From contig NC_083638.1 of NCBI RefSeq assembly GCF_963576545.1, positions 24,080,090 through 24,144,089 on the forward strand: a stretch of DNA of 64,000 nt. Direction: 5' to 3'. The notes under the pieces were generated by a model. The model was not told the DNA's origin. It made no database searches and worked only from the letters and a program-made list of their open reading frames with translations. This DNA is from Limanda limanda (Eukaryota > Chordata > Actinopteri > Pleuronectiformes > Pleuronectidae). Within the stretch, counting starts at the first letter, position 1; each line of letters starts with the position of its first letter. Below are positions 39,319-53,739 of this stretch, piece after piece. The position numbers were made by a program, and so were the translations under genes.

Positions 39319-39469
39319 CTCAGTCAGAGCTGCCAGATGAGTAGTGAATTAATTTGTGTGAGCCACTCCAACATTAGGAAGGTGTGTTGAAAGGTGTCTG
39401 CTCATGTTTCAAATTAAACGCGCTGCTGGTCAGCATTAGCACCTCGCCACCCGTCGGCAACTGACACTT

Positions 39470-39503
39470 AGGGGGTGGGGGGGATGGGGCGGAGGGGAGG
39501 GGA
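39470..39503 (+). repeat. G-rich tract with G-quadruplex pattern
   Basis: Five or more blocks of at least four G separated by one or two bases. Confidence 0.88.
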
Positions 39504-39519
39504 GCCCATCCGCCGTTCA

Positions 39520-41620
39520 CACTGGAATAATTAGAACATGTCAGGAAGAATTAATTTCCTCATTTTTCAAAAGGATACACAGAAATTACCATGTTATTAT
39601 ATGACAGGGTCCCTGGGAGGATTGGATTAAATTTGATTTCTTGCGCAGCCCACACAACAAATTAAAGTCATAAATAAGATGGAAAGAAGCAGGGCACAGA
39701 GCATATGTTTATGGCAATGAGTGAAGCCAAGGGACCAGAAACAACTATCTTCATTTCATTTTATTTAAATCAGGCCGACACCGTGTGTCTGAATGACAGC
39801 AGTTGCTAATGGGTTGAGATTAGAGGCTCCTTGATATTAACACAGGGATCCAACAACTTCAGCTAAAACGCAAAAGGACGCACGGATGCTTCGATCAGAC
39901 AATTCTGCACTGAATGAGCAGCTAGTGTTCCATCTGGGTTTTACACTACAAAAGATTTTTGAACTGTCTGGTTTTTACTTTGTATAAATCCAGATTCTTT
40001 TTTATTCAAAACCCCACATTCCTCAGATGGATTCATGCTCAAGTCAGTCGACGGTTTCGGGCTGAATTTTTTTCGGAGAGTTTCATTCTGATGGACGAAT
40101 GACATCGATGCCACATTTAAAGCACAATAACATTTGCTCATTTGACTCGATATAAAAATTGAAGCTTTGTATTTGTGTATACTGGAGGATGAATTTATCC
40201 CAATTTGAACGACAATGAAATCTTAAAACAAGAATAAACATTTTTTTTAATTCCATCTTTTATTTTGGATGAGATAGATTCCTGTTAAATGAGCAGAATC
40301 AACTGGCCCAATCCAACACCATCCCTTTTCCATGGGGCGTAGATTCGACTTGTTAGCTTACCATCACAATTTAATACTTGCCTGGGAAGAATTTTTCAAC
40401 TCTTTCAAAATGGCCTGTCATTAGAGCCTAGCACTCCCCTGGGCACCACAAACTTTAAATAATTTGCGAATCAATTAACTGGCTACTCTCGACGCAACAG
40501 GGATTTCACACTCCAGGGTCGTGGTGCATTATCAGCTGGAGACGATTCATGGCGTTTTGGGAGAAAAGTTCATGGTTGAAATCATTAATTCATTTAACCG
40601 GACTTTTAGTTATGCATTACTTTCCACAGCTGGGGTAGCGAGAAGATTAATGGCGTGTTCTTTGCTCCTGTTTTCTGTCGGATATATAGCTACTAGGTGT
40701 CCTACAGCAAAAGGGAATATACATTGAGAACCAGGACAGCAGCCAAATCCATATTAGGTTATTTTTATGCTTATTAGAATGAAATAATGTCCACTAAAAA
40801 TCCAATACTGCTAACAATAATAAAAAGATGAATACTAATGAATTCAGCGGTTAGGTCCTTTTCACTTGGCTCAGTGTAAGAGAACTCAGACGACATCCCA
40901 CCTCAACAAATTACCAACGGTTAAAGCATATTTGAGTTTAAGCACTCCAAATGAGGTCATTCATTCATAACACAAAGAGCAAGCTATTAATTGAATGCAG
41001 AGTTTAGGGAAATGGATAAAGTTCAGGAGGGCTCCCCACATTCTTGCCAGGTAATGAAATATGCAACAATTAGTTTTCCGAATTCAAACTGGGATCCAAT
41101 GAAGTAATTGAGGCTTATGAAATTAAAATCTTTGTAAGGCGATCGAGCGGTCTCTGTTCAGAAACATATTGACCATAATCACTGCAGGGTCAGTAGACTG
41201 AAGAGGCCCCATTTGATAAATAATAGATGAAGAATAACCATCCAAAGGTTATTCATTTTCATTTAATCCTGAAGTGCTGTTTATTTAATTTCTGTCGAAA
41301 AGGCTCCTCCGCATCCTTCCCTTCAGCGGGGCCATCGATAGACGGCTGAGAGCCGGGAGAGCATGTTGCTGTTACTTGTTCCATGGATGGCACGTAGTAA
41401 CAAAGCGTGTGCAGTGTGTCGCTATTCAGATGATCTCACATATCCTCAGGTGTTTCCAAATGAGATTGCGCGACTGTAATTAAACTTGTTCTGTGAGCGG
41501 TCCAGACACACACTAAATTACTTTCTGTCATGTTTGGAGATTAATTAAACCTGTGGGTCAATGGATCTAGATTTCAAATTGTACAAGGATCCAAGTCAGT
41601 GTCTCCGAGGAGTGATGTGC
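39520..41620. promoter_or_regulatory. Candidate conserved enhancer block in the sox6 5' intron
   Basis: About 2.1 kb is free of microsatellites and homopolymers in a neighbourhood full of them, and is rich in homeodomain-type cores (TAATTA, ATTAAT, TTAATTG). A SOX-type AACAAAG lies at 41399-41405, and a small hairpin (GAATAACC...GGTTATTC) at 41232-41254. Short open frames lack recognisable domains. This is the composition expected of conserved non-coding DNA, but conservation is not testable here. Confidence 0.35.
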
Positions 41621-44578
41621 CAGTGAATCGCCCTCTAAGGCTTCGTGTAGTGTTTTATTTTCTAACAAATACTGACAGATGCCTGATAACATTACAGTGA
41701 CTTGATAACACAACCATTAACACTTCCGCACTGAGTCCTTACTATTAAAACTTCAGGGGTCAGTTTGATTAACTACCAGAGGACCAACTATTAAATCATT
41801 TTTCATATCTTGTTAACTATTTGCACATTGTGTTTAAAATTTTTAAGCAAACTTATGGTTGATAGCAGCTTGAGGAGTTGCTTTGTTTCTTGCATGCTTA
41901 TGTGTGTCTTCATGCTGTAGACAAGCTAGTTTTGACAATTGAGACAGCAATACTTAAAACTCCCGTACTGTCGATCCATTTTAGTCTGAGTTCGACATCT
42001 GTTCGGCTTATATGTGCAAATACAACAGTAAGCCACCATTTGTTTTTACTGGTGACCAAGCTAGCGTAGCAGGCTAGCATTCCTTATCTGTGGTTGTCTT
42101 GGCAGTCGGCCAATCAGAAGAGCATGTATTCTGCCTGAAATATGATATCTATCCAGAAAGGATCGCTATCTCTTTTATTTATGGGTCTGCACTGCTTTTA
42201 TTATGTTTGATTAATTGGAGAATGCAGAGTAAGACCATTTTATGAGTTTGAGCCATTCCCAAGAAAACTCAACACCCCTGACATGCGGCCGCTGTGGCAG
42301 CTCGCTGGTAGACAGGTGCGTGTTCATCAGAGCAGAAGACGGAGAGCGATGTGAAATGGCATAAATACACAATGGTAAATGGCCATGAACTTTGAATTGA
42401 GAGAGACATTTCCCGGCTGTTATTGGAGAGCTTCTCAACCACATTAATATGACTCCCATGATACCTCCAACTGACATTTGGAAGAAAAGAATAATATCAA
42501 CTAAGTTCTTCACCTTTATTTGATTAATATCTAAGTTTCTTTATTAGATAGCCTGCAAGAGCAGCGGCTGAGTAAAGGTTGTTAAAGTCATATTATATTG
42601 ATGCAGAGGGGACTGTACTTTTCTTTACCCTCTTCTTTTTTTAAAGAGCAAAATGCCACATTTCATTGCAACTGTCTTCCTGTGTTGGCTGCATTGCTTT
42701 GAAAGAATTACTTAAACTGATTTTAAACTGATCTGTTGGTGACAACCAGAAAAACTTGCTCTTTGACTCTGCCCTGTGTCAACTGTAGGTGTCATTCTGC
42801 TTTTAAAAGGATTCATATGTATTTCTAACATTTACAAGTAGTTGACTTTTATCCTGAGTTTTTAGCCATATTTGTCAAAAAAGACTGAACTTCCAATATG
42901 TTCAAGGCTTATGACATTTTTGACCACATAAAAAAACGTTCTAACAGGATTTCTTTTCTGTAAGGATTTAAAAGCCATTGAGATACTTACAAATAAAAGA
43001 TACTAGAAAGCCTAATTTAACTCTTAAAATAATTTGAAAGATATATAAAAAATAATTAAAGCAAAGCAAACTGGAAGAAGTTGGAGGACCTGATGTTGAA
43101 AAGGTCTGTTTGTGACTGTGTGCCTATGTAACTGTCTAATTGTGCATACATTGTGTGCCTATCCGATTGTCCACCTCATTTGATGCAGGTGTTCAGTGTG
43201 GGTGAAAGACAGCAGGGGTGGTGAGACACGTGGAGAGACACAAACAGCTGAAGAGGCAAAGAGATACTTACAAAAAGTGAAAGACTCAATCCCCAGCTTC
43301 CAGCGATCACTGGTCAGTTGATTTTGAATTCATGTAAATAACCTGAAACGAAAGCAAATAAGACAAAAACAAGATATTTTAATCATCTATTTGAATTCAA
43401 TGTTATTCTTAATTAATATCGTAAAATTATCTTACAATTTCCACCCAAAATGCGACATTCGAACATCATTCATGAGTAGCAAAGCTTCCATTTAATTAAA
43501 AACGAACACTGGAACATAGTTAGAATCAACAAAGGTCTCAGAGATGTGTATTTACCTACATCAGAGCAAACAGAGACAGAACAGGAGGAAGAGAATTGGG
43601 GCCAGAGTGCTGTTGGCTGAGGGTCAGAGTCTGCACAGCTGAGCAAAACAGCTTTGTTAGTGTTTGACCTCCAGTCCTCACAGCTGTCACCGACGGGAAT
43701 CCGTCCGAAACAATGTTTTAAAATCGTCTTATCCACTACCTCATTAATCTGTCTACCCGCCGCTGGATTCTACTAATAAACAGCTTTCCTATAAAGTGGT
43801 TGTTTTAATACATTTCACTGTCCCTCTCCAAGCACTGGCCTGCTAATGATTTATTTAGGGGGCCGTGCTCTGCTGGGCTCAGCGTGTGTGTTGAAGAGCT
43901 GCAGCGCATGACGTTTGTTAGAGAACGCACAAATAACCAAATATACTGTATCAGTCAATACAGGCATCATCTGAACCAAATTCATATGACAACAGAGAGA
44001 CAATAATCAGCTGACGGGGGCCGTGTGGCTCAGAGGGAGGGAAATGCTCTAAGATCATTCATGTTCATTTTCTCACATTATCTTGTTTTTCACAATAAGC
44101 CAAGATCTCATTACCAGCTGATTTATGCAATTAGTCCGCCTCAGCACTGCCAATTAAACAAAGCCAAGGGTTTTTTAAGGTCATGCTTAACTGATCTGTC
44201 ACTAATTTGCACCACGGCACCTCCGTCTCCCTATCGCTGGGGCAAATAAGCCACCAATAACAAGACCAGATAAATGTACCGACTACCGGCGTATTGTTGT
44301 CGGAGCGCAGCACGGAGTCTGCTGCGTGGGAGGCTGGAGGGCTCACAGAATGAGCCAGATAAAGGCAAGAGTTGCAGACGGGTCTGAATGCAGTAGCCTT
44401 GAGGCTGGAGGTAACAATGGGGGAGAGGGGACCCAGGTGACCCCAGCTGAATGGAACGCTGTTACATGAATAGCACCTCGGAGTTTAAAGTCTACTCCTG
44501 CCTCTCAAATGATGCTAAACACAGACTCTTCCACTGTTATGAACTGTGCTCCAGCTGCAACCACCCACCCTCCCTGTG

Positions 44579-44580
<2 letters not shown>

Positions 44581-44622
<42 letters not shown>

Positions 44623-44638
44623 CACACGCACACACACG
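44581..44638 (+). repeat. (CA)n microsatellite
   Basis: About 29 units with CG interruptions. Confidence 0.97.
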
Positions 44639-44809
44639 ATTAACTTATATGAGAAGCTATTCAGTCTGCACGACAATCCAAGCCTGCTGGATAAACCACA
44701 TATTACATGGAGAGTAATTCAATAAACCAGTCTTTGTCAAATATCTGACTATAGGCTGGATTCCTGGTGTGCAAAAAAAAAACGAGAACTCTTATAATTA
44801 CAGAGAGTA

Positions 44810-45090
44810 GATATTAAAAAAGCTTTGAATCCATAATCTGATGCTGATTGAGAACAATGGGGTAAATAATACATTGGGGAATGTAATTCGTATTCAATGG
44901 TTATTTAAGTTAATTATTTGTCTGATGTGGGGGGGGGGGAAACAAAAGAATTTATAATTACAAATAATGAGCGACCCCAAACGATATTATAATGAAGCAA
45001 ACGTAGTAATCCCTGTGGTGTAATAAGAGTCAGTGTCAACCAGCCCATTGTAGCTGCATGTAACAGCTCTTTTCCTGCTGTGAATTAGCC
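44810..45090. promoter_or_regulatory. Candidate regulatory segment with SOX-type motifs
   Basis: AACAATGG at 44853-44860 and AACAAAAG near 44941 match SOX-family binding patterns, beside TTAATTATTTG and TAATTACAAATAAT. A short G-run lies at about 44930. Inference only. Confidence 0.22.
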
Positions 45091-45539
45091 CTACAGGCAG
45101 GAAACATAAAACAGGCACTCCCCCCCCCATTCCTAATTAGACGAACGGGAACTTATTAAACACAATTCCAGTCAACCCAAAACCCAAATTATTATTTCCA
45201 CCACATTTTTATTAATACATTGTCAACACACTTAACCAATATAATGGGATTCCCATTATTTTTCTTTGGAGTGGAGAGGAATTGTTGCCAAGTGAATTTG
45301 GCCCCATTAGGCCACGAGTGAACAGTCGGAACCGGGCACAAAGACGATTTTTCTTTTAAAAAATAAAGTAAGCGCGTTGGAAACACTGGAGCTTTGGCCG
45401 CTCCCACACTGAATCCAAACAGACGGATGGAGCCGACATCAAAGCCGCAGAGACAGAGAGCTCACATCCACCTGTGGCATTTCTGTCAAAGAGCGGCCTT
45501 TTCTTTAGCCTGGGCTAGGCATCGCTAGCTCACACACAC

Positions 45540-45850
45540 ACGTGTTCACAGAGCGTCACTTGTTAGGACACTGCATTGACTTCCATTCATTTTGCTTGGC
45601 CTAACTCAAACCTGAGCCCCAAACTTAACAGTGACCAATTCGTGCCTAACCTAACCACAATTCGTATTTTAATCCTCACCTTAACCAGGAGCTCGGCAAT
45701 AGTGTTTGGTCTTTCAAACGCCATGCCTTGCACACACACACACCTCAATTGATTTACATTATGAATCTTGTTTTTTACCAAACTCAGAATGTGTGATCAG
45801 ATCTAGGTCCCTACAATATTTGTGTAGTACCTTGACCACACTTACACAAA
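45540..45850. repeat. Degenerate 'CCTAACC'-rich fish interspersed repeat
   Basis: The stretch contains GACTTCCATTCATTTTGCTT, then GCCTAACCTAACCACAATTC and CTCACCTTAACCAGGAG. This order of phrases recurs in many teleost intergenic repeats that look like decayed telomere-type sequence. Family name not known to me; no coding capacity seen. Confidence 0.45.
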
Positions 45851-45967
45851 CCTTAAATGTGTTGTAGTGTCGACAAACACACTTTACACGTATGAACACA
45901 TTTTTTTGGGACAAAGGACTAAATTCAAATTCTGCATTTCTGCAATGAACCAGTAGCTAAAGCCAAA

Positions 45968-45983
45968 CCCCCCCCCCCCCCCC
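45968..45983 (+). repeat. C16 homopolymer
   Basis: Sixteen C. Confidence 0.94.
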
Positions 45984-47871
45984 ATGTAGAAACTTCCCAT
46001 GCATCTTTACACGACACATCACACACACTGTGAGCCTGCTGGACCTGCTCCTCGAGCTGAAGCTGCCAAAGCACAGAATCACTTTCAAATCAACTGAACC
46101 GTCAAATCCCCCACATGTGCTCACGTCCAGTGTGGGCTACACTTGATTTAATTTTCCCTGACCATAACAGAAGGTCGTGTTTTCCAACCATCGCCTGACA
46201 ATGGCTCAGGATCAATAGACGACATCACCACAGCTGTAAACCACACAGAAGAGAGCGACCTCAACAGAACTGTCCGGACCAAATCCAGGTTTTATGTTCC
46301 ATGTACTGTAGTTAACTCTATATTGCATTACTTCTTCTATATAGTATGTGAGACACGTTTCAATTGCATTACATGTGTCTGTGTTTCTGCTGCGCACATT
46401 TCTGCACGTATGCATATGTTCCTTTTAGCCCCAGTAGTTTAGTGGGTCTGCGTTAGGCAAGCCAAAACTTGTACTTCAACTTCTGTTTGGAATTCATCCA
46501 GATCTGCAACCTCCTCCCAATCCTCCTCTCCAAATCCTCACTTTCCCCTGCGTCCAAACAAGCTAAAGTAGGAATTCTGCCGAGTTAGTTATTTGGACAA
46601 TAGAGGTAATCTCTGCCATCAGCCCACTGCTCCCTACCTGGATACAGTGTGGTTATCTCTGCCCAAGCAGCAGCTGCACAGCCAGTGTGGCCGGGGACGG
46701 CGTGGGGGGGGGCTATAACGCCGGTCTCAGGGGAAATAGGGAAATGGGTGGAAGAGGGAGGCAGGGGGGGGGGCTACAGGCGTGAAGCGCAGGACATTCT
46801 GGCACAGAAATGTCTGACATAGTAATTGAACACGTGTGATTGTATGTTAAATATCCAGTTCCATCAAGTCAATCCTCTCAGCAGTGGCATCATCTGTGAA
46901 ATATGAAACGACAGCTTCCATGCAGGGAGTAATCACCATAGCCGGGAATGAGAAGAAGACAGCAGTGGGCAGCAAGCAGCCCGAGTTCAGGTAAACTGGA
47001 GGCACTCTGGCACGGATCATTTTATGGAGGTAGAATTTGTGGAGTTTTTTGTCACCTCACCTCGTATATTTAATCACTTCCTACTGGTGTGATAAACTTC
47101 AGAAGGTCAGTCCTGTGATGTAAAGCATTATTTCTACCAGAGATCCACTATGTCATCGAGTGATTTGGCGATGGAATCAGGTCGGTCACGTGCAAACAGC
47201 TGTTTCTTTCTCCAGCACCCGTCACGGCCAGACAGATCTCTCTCTTCTTCTCTTTTTCATCTTTACCCTCTGTCTCCCTCAAACTGCCTTTTCTTTTCCT
47301 GTCTGAGGCCGATCCGGCGGACCAGACATTCACAAAATGTCTCGCACCAATGTGTTAGGAATGACCACCAAAGCATCACTGCTGTTCAAATATCTTTGTT
47401 GAGAGTAAAAAAATATATATATAATACACTGGTCAGTGTTATGTCAAAAGCAGCAGTGTCAGATAAAGCAGAAGGGAAAAAAAAAAGATCTCCTCGGAGG
47501 TTGTTACAAGCAGCAGCCTGATATGGATACAGTGCTGTGGCTGAGCGCGGCTTTCATGTGCTGCTTGGCAAACACATTATCTGTCATTTCCTCTGCGTCG
47601 AAATAACAAGAATAAAAAGTCTGTTTACTGAGCAGCCGGGCTGAGCGGCAGCGTGCGGGGAGCGAAGGCAGCAAATAGAATGTTTTCCTCGGCGATGGAC
47701 GGCGCTCAGTCCCCAGCGCTGCTCACTGGCGGCCGAGCAACCTCTCAATTCTCTTTGATTCCCCCTCATATAGTCCGCACTTCAAAGACGGTTAAGACAG
47801 AGAACACAGAATAGGCTCGTCTGTTCACACGCTGACGAGACCTCTTCTCTTATAACTTACAAGATATGCTC

Positions 47872-47911
47872 TTTCTTTCTTTCCTTCTTTCTTTCCCCCT
47901 TTTCTTTCTCT
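47872..47911 (+). repeat. (CTTT)n-like pyrimidine tract
   Basis: CTTTCTTTC-type units with interruptions. Confidence 0.85.
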
Positions 47912-48162
47912 CTGTGCATTGAGGGGTCCTCTCCTCTCCCCCTCTTCTCCAGGTAATGTGTTTATTTTTCCTCGACCCATCTTCTAGTTTACTGTGTGCT
48001 GGCGTTCCTCCCCTCTTATCGCCTGGTCCTCGCGGGGCACTTTAGCCCTTCAAACCCTGTTCACCATATACTCGTTTCAGAATCTGTGAAATGAGTGCTA
48101 GAGAAGCGTGGCCACAATGTCTGCCTCTGTTGCTACTGGACTCAAATGGGCTCGGGCGCTTC

Positions 48163-48180
48163 TTTTTTTTTTTTTTTTTT
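48163..48180 (+). repeat. T18 homopolymer
   Basis: Eighteen T. Confidence 0.94.
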
Positions 48181-48639
48181 GTCCAGGGAGATGCATAAAT
48201 GGAAGTTTTTAACACCTCAAAGGAGGCTGGGCCTTTGTGGAGCCACACTAGAGAAGCCTGTCAGTCTCCCGAGGAGGCAGACACACTGAGTGCTGCAGGA
48301 CAAAGAGCTTAGAGGAGGACAATCAGCAGGGGCATCACTCTGCTTTGGGCGCCGGGCGGACACACACATGTACACCCACGTTTAGAGCTGCACTTTCACA
48401 CAGTGCACAAACAGATACATGCACGCACAAACAAACATCGCAAAGCATAAACTAGCACATTTCACCGATCTCAAAATACCTGTAAACACAATAATATCGA
48501 AAAGGAGCAGATGTGTTAAATATGTTTCAATTTACTGTAATTCTTCTCATACCCGCGGTGCAAACTAGTTACAGCCTGTAACAGGAAGCAAAGAATAGGA
48601 CGAGCTGGATATAAACACTGTGTTTCCACCAGTTACAAC

Positions 48640-49130
48640 ATACAATGAAAATCTTTAAATAGATTCATATGTGATTACAAACACGCTCAATAATAATGAT
48701 AAAAGCAACCAGCACAACAAACTGCGTTGTTTCCTACTTATTGATTTCATCTCCAATGTTTGAAAATAATTCCCTCATTTCCATCCCAATTTCCCTTTAT
48801 TGAAATTATTTTTTTATTCCCGAGTGCAGCCCAACAGCTGGCATTTACAATCAGTCTTTATGCTGTTTAGATTTCTACAATAAGCATTTAGATGCAAATA
48901 TCCCTGCCTGGTACAAAGGACTTGCAACTTCTGTCAGAAGCAACATAATCAACCTGCAATTGTCTCCTGGCTCCGAGTGGTTTCCAGTGACAAGGCTTTA
49001 GCTGTAAGCATCTGTATTCAAATGATTCCCCATTTCAGGCACAGTTTAGTGTGGATACTTTCCAACAGTATGCCACTGAAAATCAATCACATGGTGAATT
49101 AAACCAGAAAGGAAACAACTGATCCATAAA
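48640..49130. promoter_or_regulatory. Candidate conserved non-coding element
   Basis: Nearly 500 bp free of simple repeats, AT-rich and of mixed composition, in a microsatellite-dense intron. No single motif is decisive. Confidence 0.18.
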
Positions 49131-49729
49131 TGATCAGGTTACAACAAGGCATTGGTGTCCGCAAATTATTCTGCGTTTTCCTTGTTTGTGGGAAGAAGCG
49201 GAGACGCGCTATTTGATAGTGCGCCTTTCCCACAAATGACTTGTATTACTGTCGCACATTTTTCGATTTGCAAAGGCAAGCTTAAGTTGACACATAATTA
49301 TTTTAGCGGCGAGCACGCCCGGCACAATGCGGGCAGACAACTTTAACTGTGGACATGGGAAACATTTGTTGCATGTCACGGAGTAAAGGAAGTCCTAAAT
49401 GGGCTGCAGTGTTCGGAGAAGAAAATGAACGTTCATATTCCATTTTGGAAAATAAGTCTTCATCTTCTATTCACATAACACAACAACGCTGCAGTGACCA
49501 CAGCAGCATTTCAATGGGTTCCTCTGCGTCCTGCCTAAAGCTGATATCTCACATGCCATCATCTATTTGGGTCTCATTAGAAAAACTAAACCAAATTAAC
49601 AAAAACACAAGAGAGGACAAGTGTATTTACATGTAAATAAAATAATAGCTGAAATCCTGAATACAAAAATTGGAGGAAAAAGTCTGTAATGCAGCGTATG
49701 CATGTGTCACTGGTGTAAATTTGATCGTT

Positions 49730-49750
49730 GGGGGGGGGGGGGGGGGGGGG
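49730..49750 (+). repeat. G21 homopolymer
   Basis: Twenty-one consecutive G. Confidence 0.95.
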
Positions 49751-50838
49751 CACATGCCTGTGCAGCCACTTGAACAATTAACATTATAACCTCTGTTTTC
49801 CTTTTTATTTACAGTTGCACAGGTCATCTGTCTTTTTCTTTTTGAAACCCTCAATTAATAGCAGCGTATGCAAATGCAAATGAGTGCGTTTAGGGGGGGG
49901 AGGGAAAATGATCAGTTTGAGAATATTTCTGCTTCTTAATCTGCTAAAGAGGGAAATGATTTAAAAGGAGAACACAAATCTCCAGTGACATGGCAGGAAC
50001 TGTGGGGCACTTTCCTCTCTGCCTCCATCTCTCTCCCTCTCTCTTTCTCTCGCTCTCTCTCCATTCTTCCTTTCTCATCTCACTCATGTCTGCCTCCTTC
50101 CCACCGCCCCCCCCATCCCCATCTCCTTCCTCCTAATTTACCCCCTCCTCCCCTCCCTCTCATGCTCTTGTTACCCTTTAGGGTTGGAGGGACCAGGCAG
50201 GAGTAAGGGACACGGAGCTGGGAGCATGGAGGACTCCAGTTGGCTTGTCCCCCTCACAGGAAACAAATGTAGTGTTTGAGCCACTGATCACTGGTATAAT
50301 TGAGTTTAACACTCCTTTTCTGGATTAAAACAAGAGCCTTTGAAATGAAAGGTCAAATTACCTCTGCAGTCAGGCAATAAATAAGTCAAACAAGGTAAGA
50401 GGTTCCTGCCAGTGTATGTAAGTGGCAAATTTAATTAGTGGAAAAACAGGAGGCTCTTCCATTCCATACTGCACAGGACAAAAGGAAAGCAAGGAAGGAA
50501 AGCAAAGGAATTCAAATCATACCCATCCTCTATTAATTTAACTCTACGTGTTTCACAGAGCTGTATCAAATGTATGAACACCCCATAATATTATAATAAG
50601 TATTACACATAATCAATTCGCATGCTGAAAAAAAAAAAATGTCTTTATAACATTCTTGGCAGTCAGTCTGGACACACTTTTTTTTTTTATTCATGATTTT
50701 TTTTCCCCATTATGCAGTGTATCCTATAGGCCCATTGTCCATTGATTGCAGCACAAGGAAAGGAAATAGGCATAAAGTCAGGCAGCAGTCTGGACTGGAA
50801 GCACAGAAGGTGGCCCGGGCAATGCACAGAACAAGGGA

Positions 50839-50967
<129 letters not shown>

Positions 50968-53713
50968 CTGCTCTACACCCAACCAGCTACAATGTGGCCT
51001 TTGTGACATAATGCACTCCCCACAGCAGTTTGTGGAAAATAATCCAAATTTTACTGGTTCACATGTCCAGCAATAACAACTGACATCACAACCTGTACCA
51101 TATATATGCCATGTTTCTGGGCACATTTTACATTTGGTGGAGAATGAGAGGGGGGTAAGAACAACATTGTCAAGCAGTTATTATATTCCCATCATGTCCT
51201 GAGAGCCCATTACAGCATGGCAAACTGTAAAAACTGAGAAGCCCGGCAGGCCGAGGCCGCGGAGCAAAGGCTGGGGAGCTGAGGATCGGGGCCGACCCGC
51301 TGCACACTGTTAACTGCTGGAGAGAGATGTCGTTCAAAACAAACACTTTGCACCTACAGATTAGGTGTATTTAAATTCTTATAGTCATTAATGTTTAGTT
51401 GTTCTTGCTCAAGTGTTTAGTTTTGCTCCTGTGTGCTACCATTTGTGTTCGGCCAAGCACCAGCCGTGAGTCTTTGCCGAGCCCAGAGAAAAATAATTAG
51501 GAAGAGAATGCAACAGAACGAGCAGGAGGAGGAAGAGGCTCCTGTGAGATAAAGGACACATGAGGTTGGTGTTAACTGCATTTAAAGCACAACAGGTGGG
51601 TCACATGAAAGATCACCATGTTTTCTTGTTTTTTTTTCTCCACATGCCAAACACATGCTTCTCATTATTCTACACGAAGAAAAAACTGACATAGCTCCAA
51701 GCTAAAGAGAGAGGGCCCTCCATGGCCACTGCTGCTCACCACAAACTAGTTCTCAGGTATATCTTACGTTACATATGAGTATACATTGTGAAGCTGAGTG
51801 CGCTTTGAACACTCCACGGGGACAAAATGAAAACGTAAATAGATTAAATTGCATGTCCAAATATGTAATAAGTGCTGCAAGGTAAGCATGATCGATGTAA
51901 TAAAAGAAAAACACTTTTCAGGGTTCCTTTTCTCCGAATATAACTGATGTGTAGGAACATGTGACTTCCAACCCGTGAAAAAAAATAATAATCCAAAGCT
52001 GTACCATTTCAATTTTAAATGGAAAAAAAAGGATATATTTAAGAAAAGCCATGGACAAAGTGTGTGTATGTGTGTTAAGTGCATGTCCTTGTGTCAGTGC
52101 ACGTGTGGACGTACAGTATGTGTCTGTGTATCGTGTGTTCCCTGCTCTCCACAACAGACCTCTGAACGTTCTGGGCCCGAGTGTGGCCTAACAGTGAAAT
52201 GTTGAAATTGGAAAAAATATTACCCTTCTTTCTCTTGAATAGCCAAGAGATAAGCACCCTTTAGCAATGAAGCCAGCAGAGTTTAAGCTTATTATGAATA
52301 CCTCTCAGAGCGCAGAAGCATGCACTGTAGAAATCAAAGGGAGTAATAGGCAGGTAAGCCAGTGTCATTTTAAGGAGGAAGTCAGTTGTGAAATTGTAAA
52401 ATCGCCTCGGCCCCCGCTGACAATCTCCTGCCTTCAGAACACTCCCATAAATGATTTCTAATGGCAGCGGCTATCACATATCTGAAAAAGTTTGAAGTTT
52501 GTGCAGTGAAAAGAAAGAAAATCCAAAGCTAACCCTCCATCGATGGGGACAAATAATAATAATAAAACCATTTATCACTTTGATTAAACAGCACATACTC
52601 CGAAGTTCACATGAATGTGCGACTCTTTGCAAGTGCCCTAAGCTTCCCAAAGTAGACCTGGCTTTGCAGAGCATTCCTCATAGTTTCACGTTCGATTGGC
52701 TGTGAAGGTCAGTGATGCATTACTCTTACATGCTGGACTGAAACTATAAAAAAAGAGTGAAAACAAGAGCTGCTGGTCGGACTTCTGAATTCCTGCATGA
52801 ATCAACTGACACAAAATCATCGACTACACAAGTATTTCTGTGCATTTTGTGCCAGATTGTTGTAAAAACTTGTAACAGTCGTATGCATGGATCCACTGTT
52901 AAGATGATATTATAACACAACTGCTCCGAGGCAACTTGGACTCACATAGTGTACAAAGACACACACACGCAGGCAGGCTAAAACATACTGTGCTTTACTC
53001 CTCTGAATATTCATCCATGTTTCCACATCATCCGCAGGTCTCCTAATCACAGTCACTTCCCCTTTAATCACAGGGCTCTAATTAGGTCCTAATAAACCAT
53101 TTTGCCATCCTCTCGGAGAGCCTCTGTGTCACTCACACATCAAACCATGAAATACTATATTAAGGGGCTGTCAACCTCAAAGGAACGCTCCTCCAACAGC
53201 AGTGATACAGATACTGCAGGCACACCCTCTTACACTAATTGAAATTATCGAAAGCTCCGCTTACATGTGACACTTGGCCATGTCTGAAACCGTGGACTGA
53301 AGTACAGCAGTCAAACGCACGACGGCCGTGCCAGCGCTGAGGCTCTACTGGTTTCTCTGATGTTGGGTAATTGTTTAAACCTGAGTGGATATGGCACAGG
53401 GCCTCATGCTGCCTGTTCTGCCAAGAGAGGAAAAAAAAATGTTCCTCGCGCGCACTTTTCTCCTCCGTTTCTTCTGTTCTAATTCAGTCCAACATAGGGC
53501 TTGAAGGAAAGCCTCAATGATTCCATGTTCATCTCGGGGAACCAGTGTTGGGGACGATGATCACTGACCACAAGTTGATAATGATGACTGTTTAATTAGA
53601 AGCCTTTCTTTGGCCTGGCCACAACCCAAACTCCTCCACCCTGCAGATGGTAACCAATAAATTTAGCTTTGCTGAGGATAAGGAGGAACATTGTACCTCC
53701 CCAGTTTACCCTC

Positions 53714-53739
53714 AACCCCACCCCACCCCACCCCACCCC
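53714..53739 (+). repeat. (CCCCA)n pentanucleotide repeat
   Basis: About five CCCCA units; G-rich on the minus strand. Confidence 0.93.
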
